Notes: generated from the letters alone by a model not told the origin. A DNA stretch of 64,000 nt from Enoplolaimus lenunculus (GCA_030248215.1 JASANG010003612.1:1-64000), one strand, 5' to 3'; shown: positions 20,388-31,559, counted from the stretch's first letter. Numbers and translations are program-made.

Positions 20388-23237
20388 ATGTCTTCACACT
20401 CTGAAAATCTAGTGAATTCTGGAGATTTTGAAACTAATCTCAATAATTCACAAAGTTCTGATTCTCATTCGTACTCAGCAAGTTTAGCTTTGGAAAATAT
20501 TCAAATTCTGGTATCAAAAATCTTCGGCTCCGGCATTTTTTCTGGTATAAAAAATAAATACGGTAATCTTGCTTTGCAAAACTTTAGAACAATGCTTAAC
20601 TGTTCTGTTAAAGTTATGAAAGCTAAAGAGGATGTGAATTTCCTGCAACAGTGCATTGATTTATCCCAATCACCACGTTTCTTTAATCTTAAGAATCCTG
20701 TGGTGAGACGGAATATTAGCAACCTTAGACAATTCAAACAAAAAATTCTTTTCAATGAGATTAAATTTAAACATAGGCGCATTAAAGAACTTGATCGTTC
20801 CATCGTGCAGTCTAATCAATGGCTCCAAACACATTTGCCATATCTAAGTAAATTTATTCTACATTCGTATATTAGATGGCTTGTAGAATATAAACGAACT
20901 AAGGTTATTTCGATACATAATAAGAAACTAACGTCTCTTTCGGCATTAAACGATAAAAGGTACGTTCGTCTTGATTCTACTAATGTTGTTTTTAATCTAT
21001 CATATAGAAAGCTTACTGATATGGAAGTACAAGCACTCAGTTTAGGTCCTCGTTTTGTGATTTCATCCAATAAATTTAGTTTTGAAAGGGTTGTAGTGGA
21101 ATGTGAGCTTCTCGCCCACTCAGCTCAAAAACTTTCCAACGAAACTCTCTTCCTTACAGTTTCCGGGATGAATTCCGTCAACTTATCACCAACGCATTTG
21201 GTATGGTTAAAAGATATAAAAATATTTCAAATGTTCCGAAAACTTTTACTTTAAAATTGAAAGATCTTGCTAACGACAAAAGAATTGTTATTATAAAGCC
21301 TGATAAAGGCAACGGCCTTGTCATAATGAACAGGTCCGATTATGTTAAAAAAATGAATGATATTTTAGCAGATCAATCAGTTTTTCAACTTGTTTCTGAA
21401 GATTTAGAAAATTTGTATAAATTAACCATTAATTTCGAAGATAAAATTAGGTTTCTCATTGTTGAGCTGTCTAAATCCAAATCCATTGATTCATATACAG
21501 CTCTTCGATTAAATCCTTCAGGTTCTCGGCCGCCTATTCTCTATGGCTTACCAAAAACCCATAAGAATGGAGTACCGCTTCGGCCCATTATGTCGGCTAT
21601 TAATTCGGCGTGCCACAACCTGGCCAAATGGGTTGATAATATGCTTAAACCATTATGCACTGGTGAGTATACGGTTTTGTCATCTTTTCAATTTGCTAAT
21701 GAAGTGAGGAAATTAAATGCTAAAAACTCAGTCTTAGTTTCTTTCGATGTTAGTTCTTTGTTTACAAACATCCCATTGGAAGAAACTATACAGATAATTT
21801 CACAGGCTTTAGATTCTAATAAAATTCAAGTTAATATTCCTAAAAATTTACTTCTTAAAGCTGTTAGATTATGTACAACTAATTTTAATTTTATTTTTAA
21901 CAAAAAAATATATAAACAGATTGACGGTGTCGCAATGGGCTCACCGCTCGGCCCTTGCTTAGCTAATATATTTATGGTTCATTTCGAGTCAAAAGTACTC
22001 TCCAATATCTCCGAAAACTGTAAACCAAAGTTTTATAGGAGATATGTCGATGACACTTTTACTATTTTCGATAATATTAACAAAGCAAAAAATTTCTTGA
22101 ATTTGCTAAATCAACAACATCCAAAGATTAAATTTACAATGGAACTGGAGGATAATCTTAGCTTACCGTTTCTGGATATCCGAATCTCAAGGGATCCAGA
22201 AACAGGTGGAGCTGAGTACAGGAATTTTTCGTAAGAAAACTTATTCTAACCAAATTCTAAAGTTTGATTCTTTTCTTCCAATTCAATATAAAGTTAACCT
22301 TATTCATTGTCTTTTATACAGATGTTTTGAACTCTGTTCCAGCAAGAATAATATTAAAAGTGAAATTGAATTTCTTAAAAATTTGTTTTTCACAAATGGA
22401 TTTCCTATTAAAATTATTGATAATGCAATATTAGAATTTTGCCAGAAAAAATTTAACGCTAGAATTTTTCCGAAACCACTTGAAAAATTCCTTAGCGTTG
22501 ATCTTGACCGTCTTCTGACTCGAGATAACCATTTATTACAGAACACTACGTCGCAATCTCGAGGCAATTCTGCAACAGCTTCTACACAAAACATTTATTC
22601 GTCTAGTAATTTGGTTACGCAATATCATGCCACGCAAGAGCAAACTCCCGGTCAGGTCGAAACCGACAACTCCGGCACAGTCTCTTCAACGCAAGAGGTA
22701 AACAATACTAAGATTCTAGTGCTTAAGCTTCCATTTTTCGGTTCACACTCTGGCAGATTAAAAGCTGGTTTAATTAAATTGTTTAAGAAATATTTAAATC
22801 ATTTCAATATTTCTGTTAGAATTGTTTTTCAATCTGGTAATAGAGTATCTCAAATGTTTAAATTGAAAGATCCGATCCCTGACTATATGAAATCCAATAT
22901 CGTTTATCAGTTTATTTGTCCTGATTGTCAATCAGGTTATGTTGGCTCGTCTAATCGCCAACTCTTTCGACGTGTTTGTGAACACCGCCAGGTATCGGAT
23001 CGTACATTCCTGAAAACAACAACTACTTCTAAATTGATTTCCGCAATCTCAACGCACTGTGCACAATTCAATCATTCCTGCTCAATTCAAGACTTTAACA
23101 TTTTGGATTCTTGGCCGAAAAATAGTGGTGTTGCTTCAAACTTTGCTCTACAAATTTTAGAAGCCGCCTATATCCGGAAAAAAGAACCAATTCTAAATGT
23201 TCAAACAAATTCGTTTTTGTTTAAAATTTTTACTTAG
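20388..23237 (+). pseudogene. PLE ORF2 with two frameshifts (copy C)
   Basis: ATG at 20388 (MSSHSENLVNSG), the same start as copy A. One A is missing in the run at 21142-21144 (three As against four in copy A), which shifts the frame before the KPDKGNG motif. One extra G at about 22208 shifts it back after the LDIRISRDPETG region. In the three pieces all motifs are present: LPKTHKNGVPLRPI, SFDVSSLFTNIP, AMGSPLG, YVDD and the GIY-YIG-type CPDCQSGYVGSSNRQLFRRV, with the natural C-terminus at 23237. The lesions differ from those in A and B. Confidence 0.82.
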
Positions 23238-23287
23238 TCTGTTCTTTTGTTAATCTTAAACATGACTATTGTTTTATGTCACAATAT

Positions 23288-23821
23288 ATATATATATCTA
23301 TTTATATATATATATATATCATAAATCAAAAAGTCGCGAAATCACGAAAAAATTTTACTAACTTTTGAGCTCAGGACAGATACAAAGAGAAAAAAAGAAG
23401 AAGAAAGTATGCGACACCGCACCGCCGGAGAAAGGTCAGCGCGAATCCGCACCCCTGCCGCCCCCTCTCCCGGTGAGAGGAACAGCCGCACAAGCAGGCA
23501 GCCACAAAAAACAACAAAAAAAAAAACCAAAAAATTAGTTGCTGAATTTTGCAATTATGTGTCAAGTCATACTTTTGATTACGAACACCGTCGAGTACAG
23601 AAAACATTTAGAATGGAACGTTTATTTACGTTTTTACGTTTCCTAAACCCTTGGGGAACTGGGATTGCGCTTTTTCGGCCGTTTCCAGCGTAGGCGTTTC
23701 GAGCTTGCCACTTAATTTAGCCTGGTATAAACAGCCAGGCATTAATAACATCATACTAAGGTCAGTCTATTTCGAATATGTTTTTAAACTTGTAATATGG
23801 TAAGTTTACCTCATACTGTAC
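23288..23821. other. No gene; AT microsatellite then mixed DNA
   Basis: An AT microsatellite to about 23325, then a GC-richer patch (23405-23490) with GGAGAAAGG and CCCCCTCTCCCGG, and an A-run at 23517-23530. Frames open here in several phases look compositional. Confidence 0.45.
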
Positions 23822-24790
23822 TCCGGCCCGCATCCAGGAATTGTTTAATGGAACAAGAACATCTTTTCTGGAAACCTGCATCCTGGGATTGTTTAATAGA
23901 ACAAGAACATCATTTCTAGGAGGCCCGCATCCAGGGATCCAGGAATTGTTTAATGGAACAAGAACATCTTTTCTGGAAACCTGCATCCTGGGATTGTTTA
24001 ATGGAACAAGAACATCATTTCTAGGAGGCCCGCATCCAGGGATCCAGGAATTGTTTAATGGAACAAGAACATCTTTTCTGGAAACCTGCATCCTGGGATT
24101 GTGTAATAGAACAAGAACATCATTTCTAGGAGGCCGCATCAGGACCAGAAAACAAACATTGTTTAATGGAACAAGAACATCTTTTCTGGAAACCTGCATC
24201 CTGGGATTGTTTAATGGAACAAGAACATCATTTCTAGGAGGCCCGCATCCAGGAATTGTTTAATGGAACAACAACATCTTTTCTGGAAACCTGCATCCTG
24301 GGATTGTTTAATGGAACAAGAACATCATTACTAGAAGACCCGCATCCAGGAATCCAGGAATTGTTTAATGGAACAAGGACATCATTTCTAGCAGGCCCGC
24401 ATCCAGGAATTGTTTAATGAAACAAGGACATCATTTCTAGCAGGCCCGCACCCAGGAATTGTTTAATGGAACAAGGACATCATTTCTAGCAGGCCCGCAC
24501 CCAGGAATTGTTTAATGAAATAAGAATCCAGGCCCGCATCCAGGGATCCAGGAATTGTTTAATGGAACAGGAACATCATTACTAGAAGGCCCGCATCCAG
24601 GGATCCAGGAATTGTTTAATGGAACAAGGACATCATTTCTAGCAGGCCCGCACCCAGGAATTGTTTAATGAAATAAGAACATCATTTCTAGCAGGCCCGC
24701 ATCCAGGGATCCAGGAATTGTTTAATGGAACAGGAACATCATTACTAGAAGGCCCGCATCCAGGGATCCAGGAATTGGTTAACGGAACAA
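23822..24790. repeat. Minisatellite with alternating 48/57-bp units
   Basis: The core AATTGTTTAATGGAACAAGA recurs at 23841, 23889, 23946, 23994, 24050 and onward, with spacings that alternate about 48 and 57 bases (higher-order unit about 105). One half carries ACATCTTTTCTGGAAACCTG, the other ACATCATTTCTAGGAGGCCC. The right part (24350-24790) is less regular, with GCAGGCCCGCA variants. Frames open through it on both strands are by-products. Confidence 0.85.
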
Positions 24791-25105
24791 GAACGTCATT
24801 TCTAAGAGGACAGGAATGATAACTTTCTACGGAAATGTTTTTAAATGTGGTCGACAATAATTTTAACTCAACGAACAACGCTGTCATGTCTACAGGAAAT
24901 AGGACCCTCAGCCGTAGTTTGCAGCCCTGACTGTGAACCACAAACTGTTTTACCGGTTATAGTTTATAAAACGCAAAGCATCCGTTATTTGATTTATCGA
25001 TTTTAGGCCAAAAGCCTTCAGTTCTTTTTTTTTCTGCTACAATCTGCGATATTTATAAGCGATATGAAATCGGTTTTGCCTGTCCGACTGGTAAGCTCTA
25101 CTGCA
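24791..25105. other. No gene recognised
   Basis: Nothing recognisable. Confidence 0.5.
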
Positions 25106-25496
25106 GTGACCCGAATAAGAGGGGTGTAATCAAAGGTGGGTCCCCATTTTGATTCCCAAACAATAGAGTCCGTATCCGTAATAAGAGTTCGTAAGCGGAT
25201 AGCGTCACTAAATCCTAATTAGAGTCCATAAATGTCACTTATTCCTAATTGTAGCGGAAAAATGACTCCAGGACCAAATAAAGTTTACTTCGAAACTTTA
25301 AATAATTGCATAATCGCTCAAGGTTTTGATGCAAGGCAAAAAACGTTTATTCAACGGATAGTTGCAATACCGGATATATCAAGAACGAAGCTTGTCTGTT
25401 GGCGGGTTCAAAATAAATAACACTGCGTAACCGAATAACAGGGAGTACCCACTGGAGAGGCCAAATAAATATCAGACCCGCTCTTATTCGGGTCAC
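25106..25496. mobile_element. Family E MITE (GTGACCCGAATAAGAG ends)
   Basis: Left end GTGACCCGAATAAGAGGGG and right end CCCGCTCTTATTCGGGTCAC are inverted repeats of about 19 bases. Inside, AGAGTCCGTATCC, AATAAGAGTTCG and AAATAAATAACACTGCGTAA match 39768-40190 in reverse. Non-coding. Confidence 0.7.
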
Positions 25497-25591
25497 AACA
25501 CGACTGTCCGCGGAACATAAGGTTGCCGATCGGGTGAAAAGTGTGAATATTTATATATGCTGTTCGTTGGAATCTTCTAAACAGCAGTAAA

Positions 25592-25676
25592 ATTTGCGTC
25601 AAATTCGACTCAGTTTGTGTAGCTAAGAAAAGCTTATTTCGAAAAGAGTCAATTTGACTCACCATTTTTTGCAGTG
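25592..25676 (+). mobile_element. Family C fragment (right half)
   Basis: Runs from a GTCAAATTCGACTCAGTTTG word to CACCATTTTTTGCAGTG followed by TA. The left half is missing. Confidence 0.65.
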
Positions 25677-25802
25677 TAACTTCGACAAATGTAGTAGTCT
25701 GTGCTAGCTGTAGTTTTACACGTTCTAATCAATTAAATAATTTCACCCGAATCTTAATAAGCATGCGCTGTCTCCCCAATCGTTTCCTAATTAATTTTCC
25801 AA

Positions 25803-26009
25803 ATTCAGTCTGAGTAAGGACTATCAGAACTCAAAATTTTGAGTCGATTCAATTCATTCTGAGTTAACTGATCAACTAACCCAGAGTCAACTCAACTCAG
25901 AGTGACAATCAACTCAACTCAGAATGAGTTAATGTTTACTGATATGAATTCAAAAAATAACCAACTCACTAGCTGAATTAATTAATCAACTCATTGGAAT
26001 TTACAGTGC
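25803..26009 (+). mobile_element. Family B MITE, left end missing
   Basis: Starts within the inner ATTCAGTCTGAGTAAGG region and ends CTCATTGGAATTTACAGTG, as at 9535-9786. The left terminal repeat is absent. Confidence 0.65.
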
Positions 26010-26469
26010 AGCCGGTGGCACCCTATATTATTACCTCAGTTGAAACTCAACTTGACACAATAGTAAAGTGTATAGTTTGAGCTGGTCAAATTTACCGTTC
26101 TCGCTGTAGATTAAATAAATGAACGAATAGCGTTTATTGTACGGCTAAAGGCTGGCTTTCTGTTTCATTAAATTAAAACGAACAACCGCATACGCTCTAG
26201 TGATTTTATCGTTGAGGTCAGCGTGAAACGTATCCTCTTCATAAGGTTTTAATAATCAACTTTTTAATTATGACATCGGATTTGTTTTATACCACACGTT
26301 TTATAGCTAAATTTTGTAGACATTCTGACGTTAAATTACACGCGGCTGACGTATGGGCGTCAGCAAGCCATCACAATTGTGCAATTTTCATTTCAGCTAC
26401 GTCTCTTGGGATAGTCGGAAACCGCAACACGGTGTTACTAATGGGAACGTAGTGTTTTTACAAACGACG
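26010..26469. other. No firm gene; one exon-like stretch
   Basis: At 26376-26446 on the plus strand a good acceptor (TTTTCATTTCAG|CTACGTC) is followed by 52 open bases and GGGAAC|GTAGTG. This could be a small exon, but there is no other support. A 60-residue ATG frame at 26270-26452 overlaps it and I do not recognise it. Confidence 0.25.
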
Positions 26470-26610
26470 GGCCAATGTAAACAATAGGGGCGGAACAGTA
26501 TTATAAGCATATTCCTAAAGCCTAAGCCTAAGCCTAAGCGTAAGAATGAGCATATTTCTAAGCCTAAGCCTAAGCCTACGCCGAGCAAAAGAAATTGGCG
26601 TAAAGCTTAA
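26470..26610 (-). mobile_element. Family A MITE, reversed and truncated
   Basis: Starts GGCCAATGTAAACAATAGGG, GGCGGAACAGTATTATAAGC (the family's right end reversed), then GCCTAA runs with GAATGAGCATATTTC. The opposite terminal repeat is not visible. Confidence 0.65.
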
Positions 26611-27016
26611 GCGTACTTTTTTCCAGTTCCACAAAACAAATGCGTATGCAAGAAGATATAAACGATATATTCTTTCCTAAATTGCAATAGAAACGGGAAA
26701 AATTTAACAGTTTCAAGATGCAGTTTGCTAAGCACGCGCTTGTAAACAACTTTTGCATTCGAATATACCCCCCGTGAAATGCAATCTTGACTATGCTCCA
26801 GGTCTTGCATATGTGTACACGTTAATTGTTTGGGTTGGAATAGGTTGTATAACCCGTGATATTTGCAATCATGTTTTGAACTAAAGAGAACCCGGCGAAC
26901 TTAAATTGATTTGACAGTTGAGAAAGCAGTTTTTGTTGTAATTATTGTAATGGGGGCGGATTCGGCGTTGCAAATCAATCTTTGTTGTTTTTTATGTTTT
27001 CCGACGTTGTTTCAAC
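26611..27016. other. No gene recognised
   Basis: Nothing recognisable. Confidence 0.5.
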
Positions 27017-27330
27017 CAAGAGTGGATCATGTCGAGGGTGTGCAACTCTTAAGTTCCGCATGGTACAAAATGTACCATTGAGCGTTGCGTTCTTGACCCA
27101 CCCCCCTTGTTTAGAGGGGGTCACTATCATATCAATACCCCTAAATTAAACTATAAGAGAACCATGTTTGACGCCGCGGACATAAATTAACATCGTTCGC
27201 ACTGGTTGTACCCCCCTCTAAATAAAGGGAAGCAGGCAAAAAACGCAACGCGTGCCGGTTACATTCTTTTCTACACAGAATGTGCCGCAGTTGCTCACTC
27301 TTGTAAAAAAGAGTCATTATCGACTCTTGT
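27017..27330. mobile_element. Family G MITE (CAAGAGTGG ends)
   Basis: Left end CAAGAGTGGATCATG and right end TCATTATCGACTCTTG are inverted. Next come TGTGCAACTCTT / GTTGCTCACTCTTG and GCGTTGCG / CGCAACGCG as further mirrored blocks. The centre holds ACCCCCCTC-type C and G runs. Non-coding, with most of it able to fold back. Confidence 0.7.
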
Positions 27331-27523
27331 TTAAACCAATCAATTTCGATTCCGCGGTAGTTTTAATCCATACCTCTTCGCTTTGAAGCGTACACTACTT
27401 GAATCTCAAACAATGGTGCGACCAGGCTTTTATTTCGCGACGGAATAAGCTTATGGAAAAGGTTTATTTGCGAGCGAGCATAGAAAGCGAGAAAAGTTGT
27501 TTTGGACCTTCAGGAAATTGATT

Positions 27524-27749
27524 TAAGCCTAAGCCTAAGCCTAAGCCTAAGCCTAAGCCTAAGCCTAAGCCTAAGCCTAAGCCTAAGCCTAAGCCTAAGC
27601 CTAAGCGCAAGCCTAAGCCTAAGCCTAAGCCTAAGCCTAAACTTAAGCCTAAGCCTAAGCCCAAGCCTAAGCATAAGCCTAAGCCTAAGCGCAAGCCTAA
27701 GCCTAAGCCTAAGCCTAAGCCTAAGCCTAAGCCTAAGCCTACGCCTAAT
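27524..27749 (-). repeat. Interstitial telomere-type array, (GCCTAA)n about 37 units
   Basis: About 225 bases of GCCTAA (TTAGGC on the minus strand), mostly perfect, with a few variants (GCGCAA, ACTTAA, GCCCAA, GCATAA). Family A ends are not visible on either side. Long Ser-Leu and Arg-Leu frames in both strands are artefacts of the hexamer. Confidence 0.9.
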
Positions 27750-28666
27750 CATATTTGGTGGTTCGGAATAATTTTGGAGGCCCCGTACACTTGCATTTCA
27801 ACATTTTTTACTTAATAGACCAAGTCAATTTGGGGACCCCAGCTAAATTTCGGCGGCGCGGCCTCCCAGTGCCACTACCGTGGGGACGCCGTTGGATATA
27901 TCCTCTTAGTTTTTTTTATACGCCCCTCTATTTCAGAGGCTCCGCTTATGCTTACTTCGTGATTGTAGTTCGATCGCTAACAAACATGAATTGATTGACG
28001 GAATAAAAAGGCTCAAATGTCTCATAGATGCTTATACTGATTTGTGAACTATCCGTCAAATAAGATTTATGAAATAACAAAAAAAAATATGCTTTATGTC
28101 TAAAAGCTTTGCTTAAGGTATGTTGCTAAACAGGAATGCATACCGTAAAATCTGACAAATTTCAACTTAGACTGTCTCTGATTTTGAATTGTGCTTAATT
28201 ACGAGATCAAACTGCTAGGTTGGGCGAAGCGGAACGATATACATACGGTTGAAAAAAACTCAGAAGGGCTAAAACATTTGTTGGCGGCCAACATTTTTAG
28301 GCGGCGAACCCCAGATGTCTGGTTAACAAGTTATAGTCAAGTGACTGATTTGGCGCGGTGCCGATGATTTCTGACGGCGCAAATTAGTTATTTGATCATA
28401 ACTAGTTAACCAGATGTTTGACTGAGAAAATTTTAGCACAGTTGGACTCAGCTTTACAGGCCGTGTCGAATCGTATATAATTTTCGTAACTTTTCAACAA
28501 AAAATTCTTGGATCCCAAAGGGGACCTCGGAACGTTTAAAAAATCAAATTTTTCAAAAATTCAAACTTAACCATGGAATAATCAGGGAGTAATATGAGAA
28601 GCTAAAATATGTAACAAACTTTAAAATCCAACTATATTTGGGCGAACGCCGGCTGGGGGGGCTACA
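27750..28666. other. No gene recognised
   Basis: 27815-27900 resembles 690-800 (AGACCAAGTCAATTTG followed by similar words), probably a dispersed repeat. The remainder shows nothing I can name. Confidence 0.45.
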
Positions 28667-28833
28667 GGCCCGTAGCCAGCTCACCTTACTTTAGAAAGCT
28701 AAAACTTTTTAAGGAGGGGCATACAAGGGTTTGGTTGACTTTACAACCAAGGTTGAATATTTTCTAGGGGAGCTCAGATTTTTCTATGGCGCGGCCTTAC
28801 CGCCCACCCCTAGCCTCCCTTGGATACGGGCCC
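28667..28833. mobile_element. Family D MITE (GGCCCGTAGCC ends)
   Basis: Left end GGCCCGTAGCCAGCTCACCT and right end CCTTGGATACGGGCCC, inverted. Interior: GCTAAAACTTTTTAAGGAGG, CAAGGGTTTGG and a TTTTCTAGGGG stretch common to all copies. Non-coding. Confidence 0.7.
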
Positions 28834-29154
28834 ATGGGAATATTCGAAAAGACCTTACAGTTAGCGTAAGTTTTCCACAAGATATAAGCTTGAAAACCAA
28901 TTGATCACGTGCTGAAAATGACACAATAAAAGGGTATGAATGAACGGAAGTTACAAATTAAGCAGAAAAAAGTAACGTCGGTTCGGACCAATGGGGGGGG
29001 CGCCAAATCGGCCTCCCCTTATCACCGCCCTTGGCTATGACGTATAACAGTGCTAATGATCGCACTATCAATCGACTGTACGTGGCGAACAACAAAAGCT
29101 CAAACGGGTGCAACAGTTATTTGCAAATACAGAAAATTTGTTGTTTCCTTGAAA
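28834..29154. other. No gene recognised
   Basis: A G-run with CGCCAAATCGGCCTCCCC near 28993-29020 is repeat-like. Nothing else stands out. Confidence 0.45.
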
Positions 29155-29472
29155 CAAGAGTGGCTGATGCATACTTTAACAAGAGTATGCAACTGGGGGC
29201 ACATTCTGTGTAGAAAAGGATGTACCCGGCACGCGTTGCGTTTTTGCCCTGACCCGCTTTATTTAGAGGGGGGTACAACCGGTGCACACCATGACACTTT
29301 ATGTATCCGCCAACAAAAATGATCCGCTTATAGTTTAATTTAGGGTTATCGTAGGTGACAACGACCCCCACCTCTAAACAAGGGGGTTTCGGTCAAAAAC
29401 GCAACGCCCGGTGGCACATGTAGCACCATGCGGAACCCCAAGAGTTGCATACTCTTGTATCATGCATTCTTG
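29155..29472. mobile_element. Family G MITE
   Basis: Contains CAAGAGTGGCTGATG, GAGTATGCAACTG, GGCACGCGTTGCGTTTTTG, then a centre with GAGGGGGGTACAACC, followed by CAAAAACGCAACGCC, GAGTTGCATACTCTTG and CATTCTTG. This is the mirrored order of family G. Confidence 0.65.
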
Positions 29473-29493
29473 CTTGAAACAAGTTGACTGCTC

Positions 29494-29603
29494 TAAGGCA
29501 TACAACGGTTTTGTCGACTCTAGGTTAAAAATTTTCTAGGGGGGGGGGGCAAAATTCCTTAGGGGGGGTTGAGCCCCCCTTCCACCCCTTGGCTACGGGT
29601 CCG
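29494..29603 (+). mobile_element. Family D fragment (right half)
   Basis: AAAAATTTTCTAGGGGGGG, a GAGCCCCCCTTCCACC stretch and CCTTGGCTACGGGTCC match the right half of family D. The left end is absent. Confidence 0.6.
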
Positions 29604-29674
29604 TTAGTATTTATCTTTACTTTGCATGCGGTTTTTAAGGAGTATACTTTATTAAGTATAAAGGTGCAATAACA

Positions 29675-29890
29675 ATGTCTAACCGAATAATAGTAATATT
29701 GATTTCGTGTATTCTCATTCATATCGGCAATTATTGCAATGGAACCGAATGGTGGCTATTAGTACCTAGCGATGATTCCAATGGTGCCGACGAAACTGCA
29801 ACACTTGATTATGAGCCAGGTATTATTGTGAAACAAAATTGTTTGCATACCTGCAGATTGCATTCATCAAATATGCTCAATGTTGAATAC
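29675..29890 (+). CDS. Candidate first exon of a secreted protein
   Basis: ATG at 29675 opens a frame of about 72 residues before a G-run. It starts MSNRIIVILISCILIHIGNY, a clear signal-peptide pattern (short N-region, hydrophobic core, small residues CNG). It continues TEWWLLVPSDD and then PGIIVKQNCLHTCRLHSSNM. The combination of signal peptide, a WW-L word and a PG(L/I)xxxQ...CRxH word faintly recalls the N-terminus of Wnt ligands, but the usual Cys before PGL and everything downstream are missing. GTATAAAGG lies 17 bases upstream. To the right, family D sequence (29927-30100) intervenes, then an open piece ends at a strong donor (ACA|GTAAGT at 30174). The gene could be real but broken by the insertion, or a chance frame. 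Confidence 0.33.
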
Positions 29891-29926
29891 ACGGGGGGGG
29901 GGGGGGGTGACGGGTGTATCTCAAAC

Positions 29927-30100
29927 AAGCCCGGTGCCAGCTTACCTTGCTAGAGGGGCTAAAATTTTTAGGAGGGGCTGTCAAAGGGGTTCGATGAGTT
30001 ACAAGCAAGTTGAAAACTTTCTGGGGGGGGGGGGGGGGGCAAATTTTTTTCAGGGGGCGCAGCCCCCTTCCCATCTGACCTCTCCTTGGCTACGGGCCCG
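29927..30100. mobile_element. Family D MITE
   Basis: Left end AAGCCCGGTGCCAGCTTACC and right end CCTTGGCTACGGGCCCG, with GCTAAAATTTTTAGGAGGGG, GAGTTACAAGCAAGTTG and a long G-run inside. It lies directly between two open plus-strand pieces (29675-29890 and 30105-30174). Confidence 0.7.
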
Positions 30101-30917
30101 AAGCCAAACTGCTCATCTGTTCGGTTGTGTTGACAATTTATTTTGCGATGCAACTTGTACATCTGAAGCTCACAGTAAGTTGTGTAGCCAATAGTCGACT
30201 GCAAAATATCAAAAAAAATTGCTAAAAACGCAGTGTAAAACTGCAAACATTTTGGAAACCGGAAAACGTCCCCTCCGAACACCGAAAATTCTGGATCCGC
30301 CTCTCCAATTGTGGATTGTACCCATTACAATATTTACTAGGGATAAGGTACAAAGTAATGAGATGGGCTTGGAAATATCGCAGATTTGATTTAATTTACA
30401 CGTCCTGCTACGGTGTAAAAAATTGCATATTCTTACCTCCAGTCACAGTTCACTTAATAGTTGAAGCGAGTTCGTAGCTAAAAAGGGTCCGCGAAAATTC
30501 GTTTCGTTTTTATCCGCTAGAAAACGCGTAGTTTCCTTTTAAAGTTTAGGCAAAATTATCGCACGCCTCTGTTGAAATTATCATACATGAACGCGTTAAT
30601 GGTTTTCTTCTACCGGTATTAAGCTTCGGAGCAGCTTATCCCGAAATGTAAGCGTCATCAGTACCGATAAAGCATCTTTGGAAGGCAATCAAGAGCCAAA
30701 AGCCAGACAGAGCAGTTGGAAAAAAACTTCGCTATCGAACCGTTAAGAGAAACCAGCATATTTTTGCATTAAATGTTTTAAATTTCAACGCAAAACGTTG
30801 CTTTGTGGGTTTCCTTCAAGTGCTGACACAGCGACACTGCGTTTGTGTTTGTAGGAGTGTCGACTCACACTTCAGGAACCCGACTTACCGCGTGCCTGAA
30901 AGCTTTATCAAAGTTTC
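30101..30917. other. Exon-like piece, then no gene
   Basis: 30105-30174 is open on the plus strand (CVDNLFCDATCTSEAH in one phase) and ends at ACA|GTAAGT, a good donor. GAATTCTGGATCCGCCTC-like sequence near 30288-30305 resembles an end of family Q. From 30310 to 30917 nothing is recognisable. Confidence 0.3.
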
Positions 30918-31245
30918 GGCCCATGTAAAGATCATGGGCGGAGAGTTTTTCTTGTGGGACTAAAACAGAATAAGCTTAAGCTTCAGACAAATTTTTTGCT
31001 TGGCTTAGGCTTAGCAATATGCTCATTCTTTCGCTTAGGTTTAGGCTAAGGCTTAGGCTTAAGAATATGCTCATTCTTACGCTTAGGTTTAGGCTTTGGC
31101 TTAAGAATATGCTCATTCTTACGCTTAGGTTTAGGCTTAGGCTTAAGAATATGCTCATTCTTACGCTTTGGTTTAGGCTTAGGTTTGGCTTTAGACTTAG
31201 GGATATGCTTATAATACTGTTGCACCCATGTTCTTTACATTGGCC
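30918..31245 (+). mobile_element. Family A MITE, long copy
   Basis: Left end GGCCCATGTAAAGATCATGG, right end CCATGTTCTTTACATTGGCC. The interior repeats the block GAATATGCTCATTCTTACGC plus TTAGG(C/T)TTAGGC four times, so the length gain is by amplification of a 45-60 bp internal unit. The repeat-peptide frames in both strands are artefacts. Confidence 0.75.
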
Positions 31246-31559
31246 CAAGTTTTAAACTGTGGTCCAAAAAATGATTAAACTGTCGGTCTGTGACTTTGCT
31301 CATGATTTAAGAATTATCATCAGCGAGCAGATCGTTTGTTCAGCCCGAATACTACGACTACGAACAATTTCTTCCAGTTTCATTTCAATCGCGGACAAGA
31401 TTTGGCCGACGTATGTTTTTTTACTTCAGTATTTAGTGTCAATTTAGCAATTTACTATAGCAAAAAGAACGGATAGCACCTATCAGCGGATTACAATAAA
31501 GTGTTGCTGTCTGTTGTGGTCAAGAAAGTAACAACAAATATTGAGTTGAAGCTTAGGGG
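31246..31559. other. No gene recognised
   Basis: Nothing recognisable. Confidence 0.5.

Larger units (their letters stand above)
19075..23287 (+). mobile_element. Penelope-like element copy C, inverted
   Basis: Plus-strand copy facing away from B and A. From about 20010 to 23287 it is nearly identical to copy A reversed. Its 5' part (19075-20010) is a heavily indel-laden version of the pseudo-LTR end and ORF1. The 3' end, GTCACAATAT, runs into an AT microsatellite (23283-23325). Opposite-orientation copies next to tandem copies are known for Penelope-type insertions. Confidence 0.8.

Noticed and set aside
23762-24263. Repeat proteins of about 140 residues on either strand (GTRTSFLE... and RKDVLVPLNN...)
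   Set aside because: They follow the 105-base minisatellite, which is open in several frames by its length, and have no flanking gene structure.
27464-27771. Ser-Leu and Arg-Leu repeat proteins
   Set aside because: They are translations of the GCCTAA hexamer. The same applies to 30976-31255 and 50483-50701.
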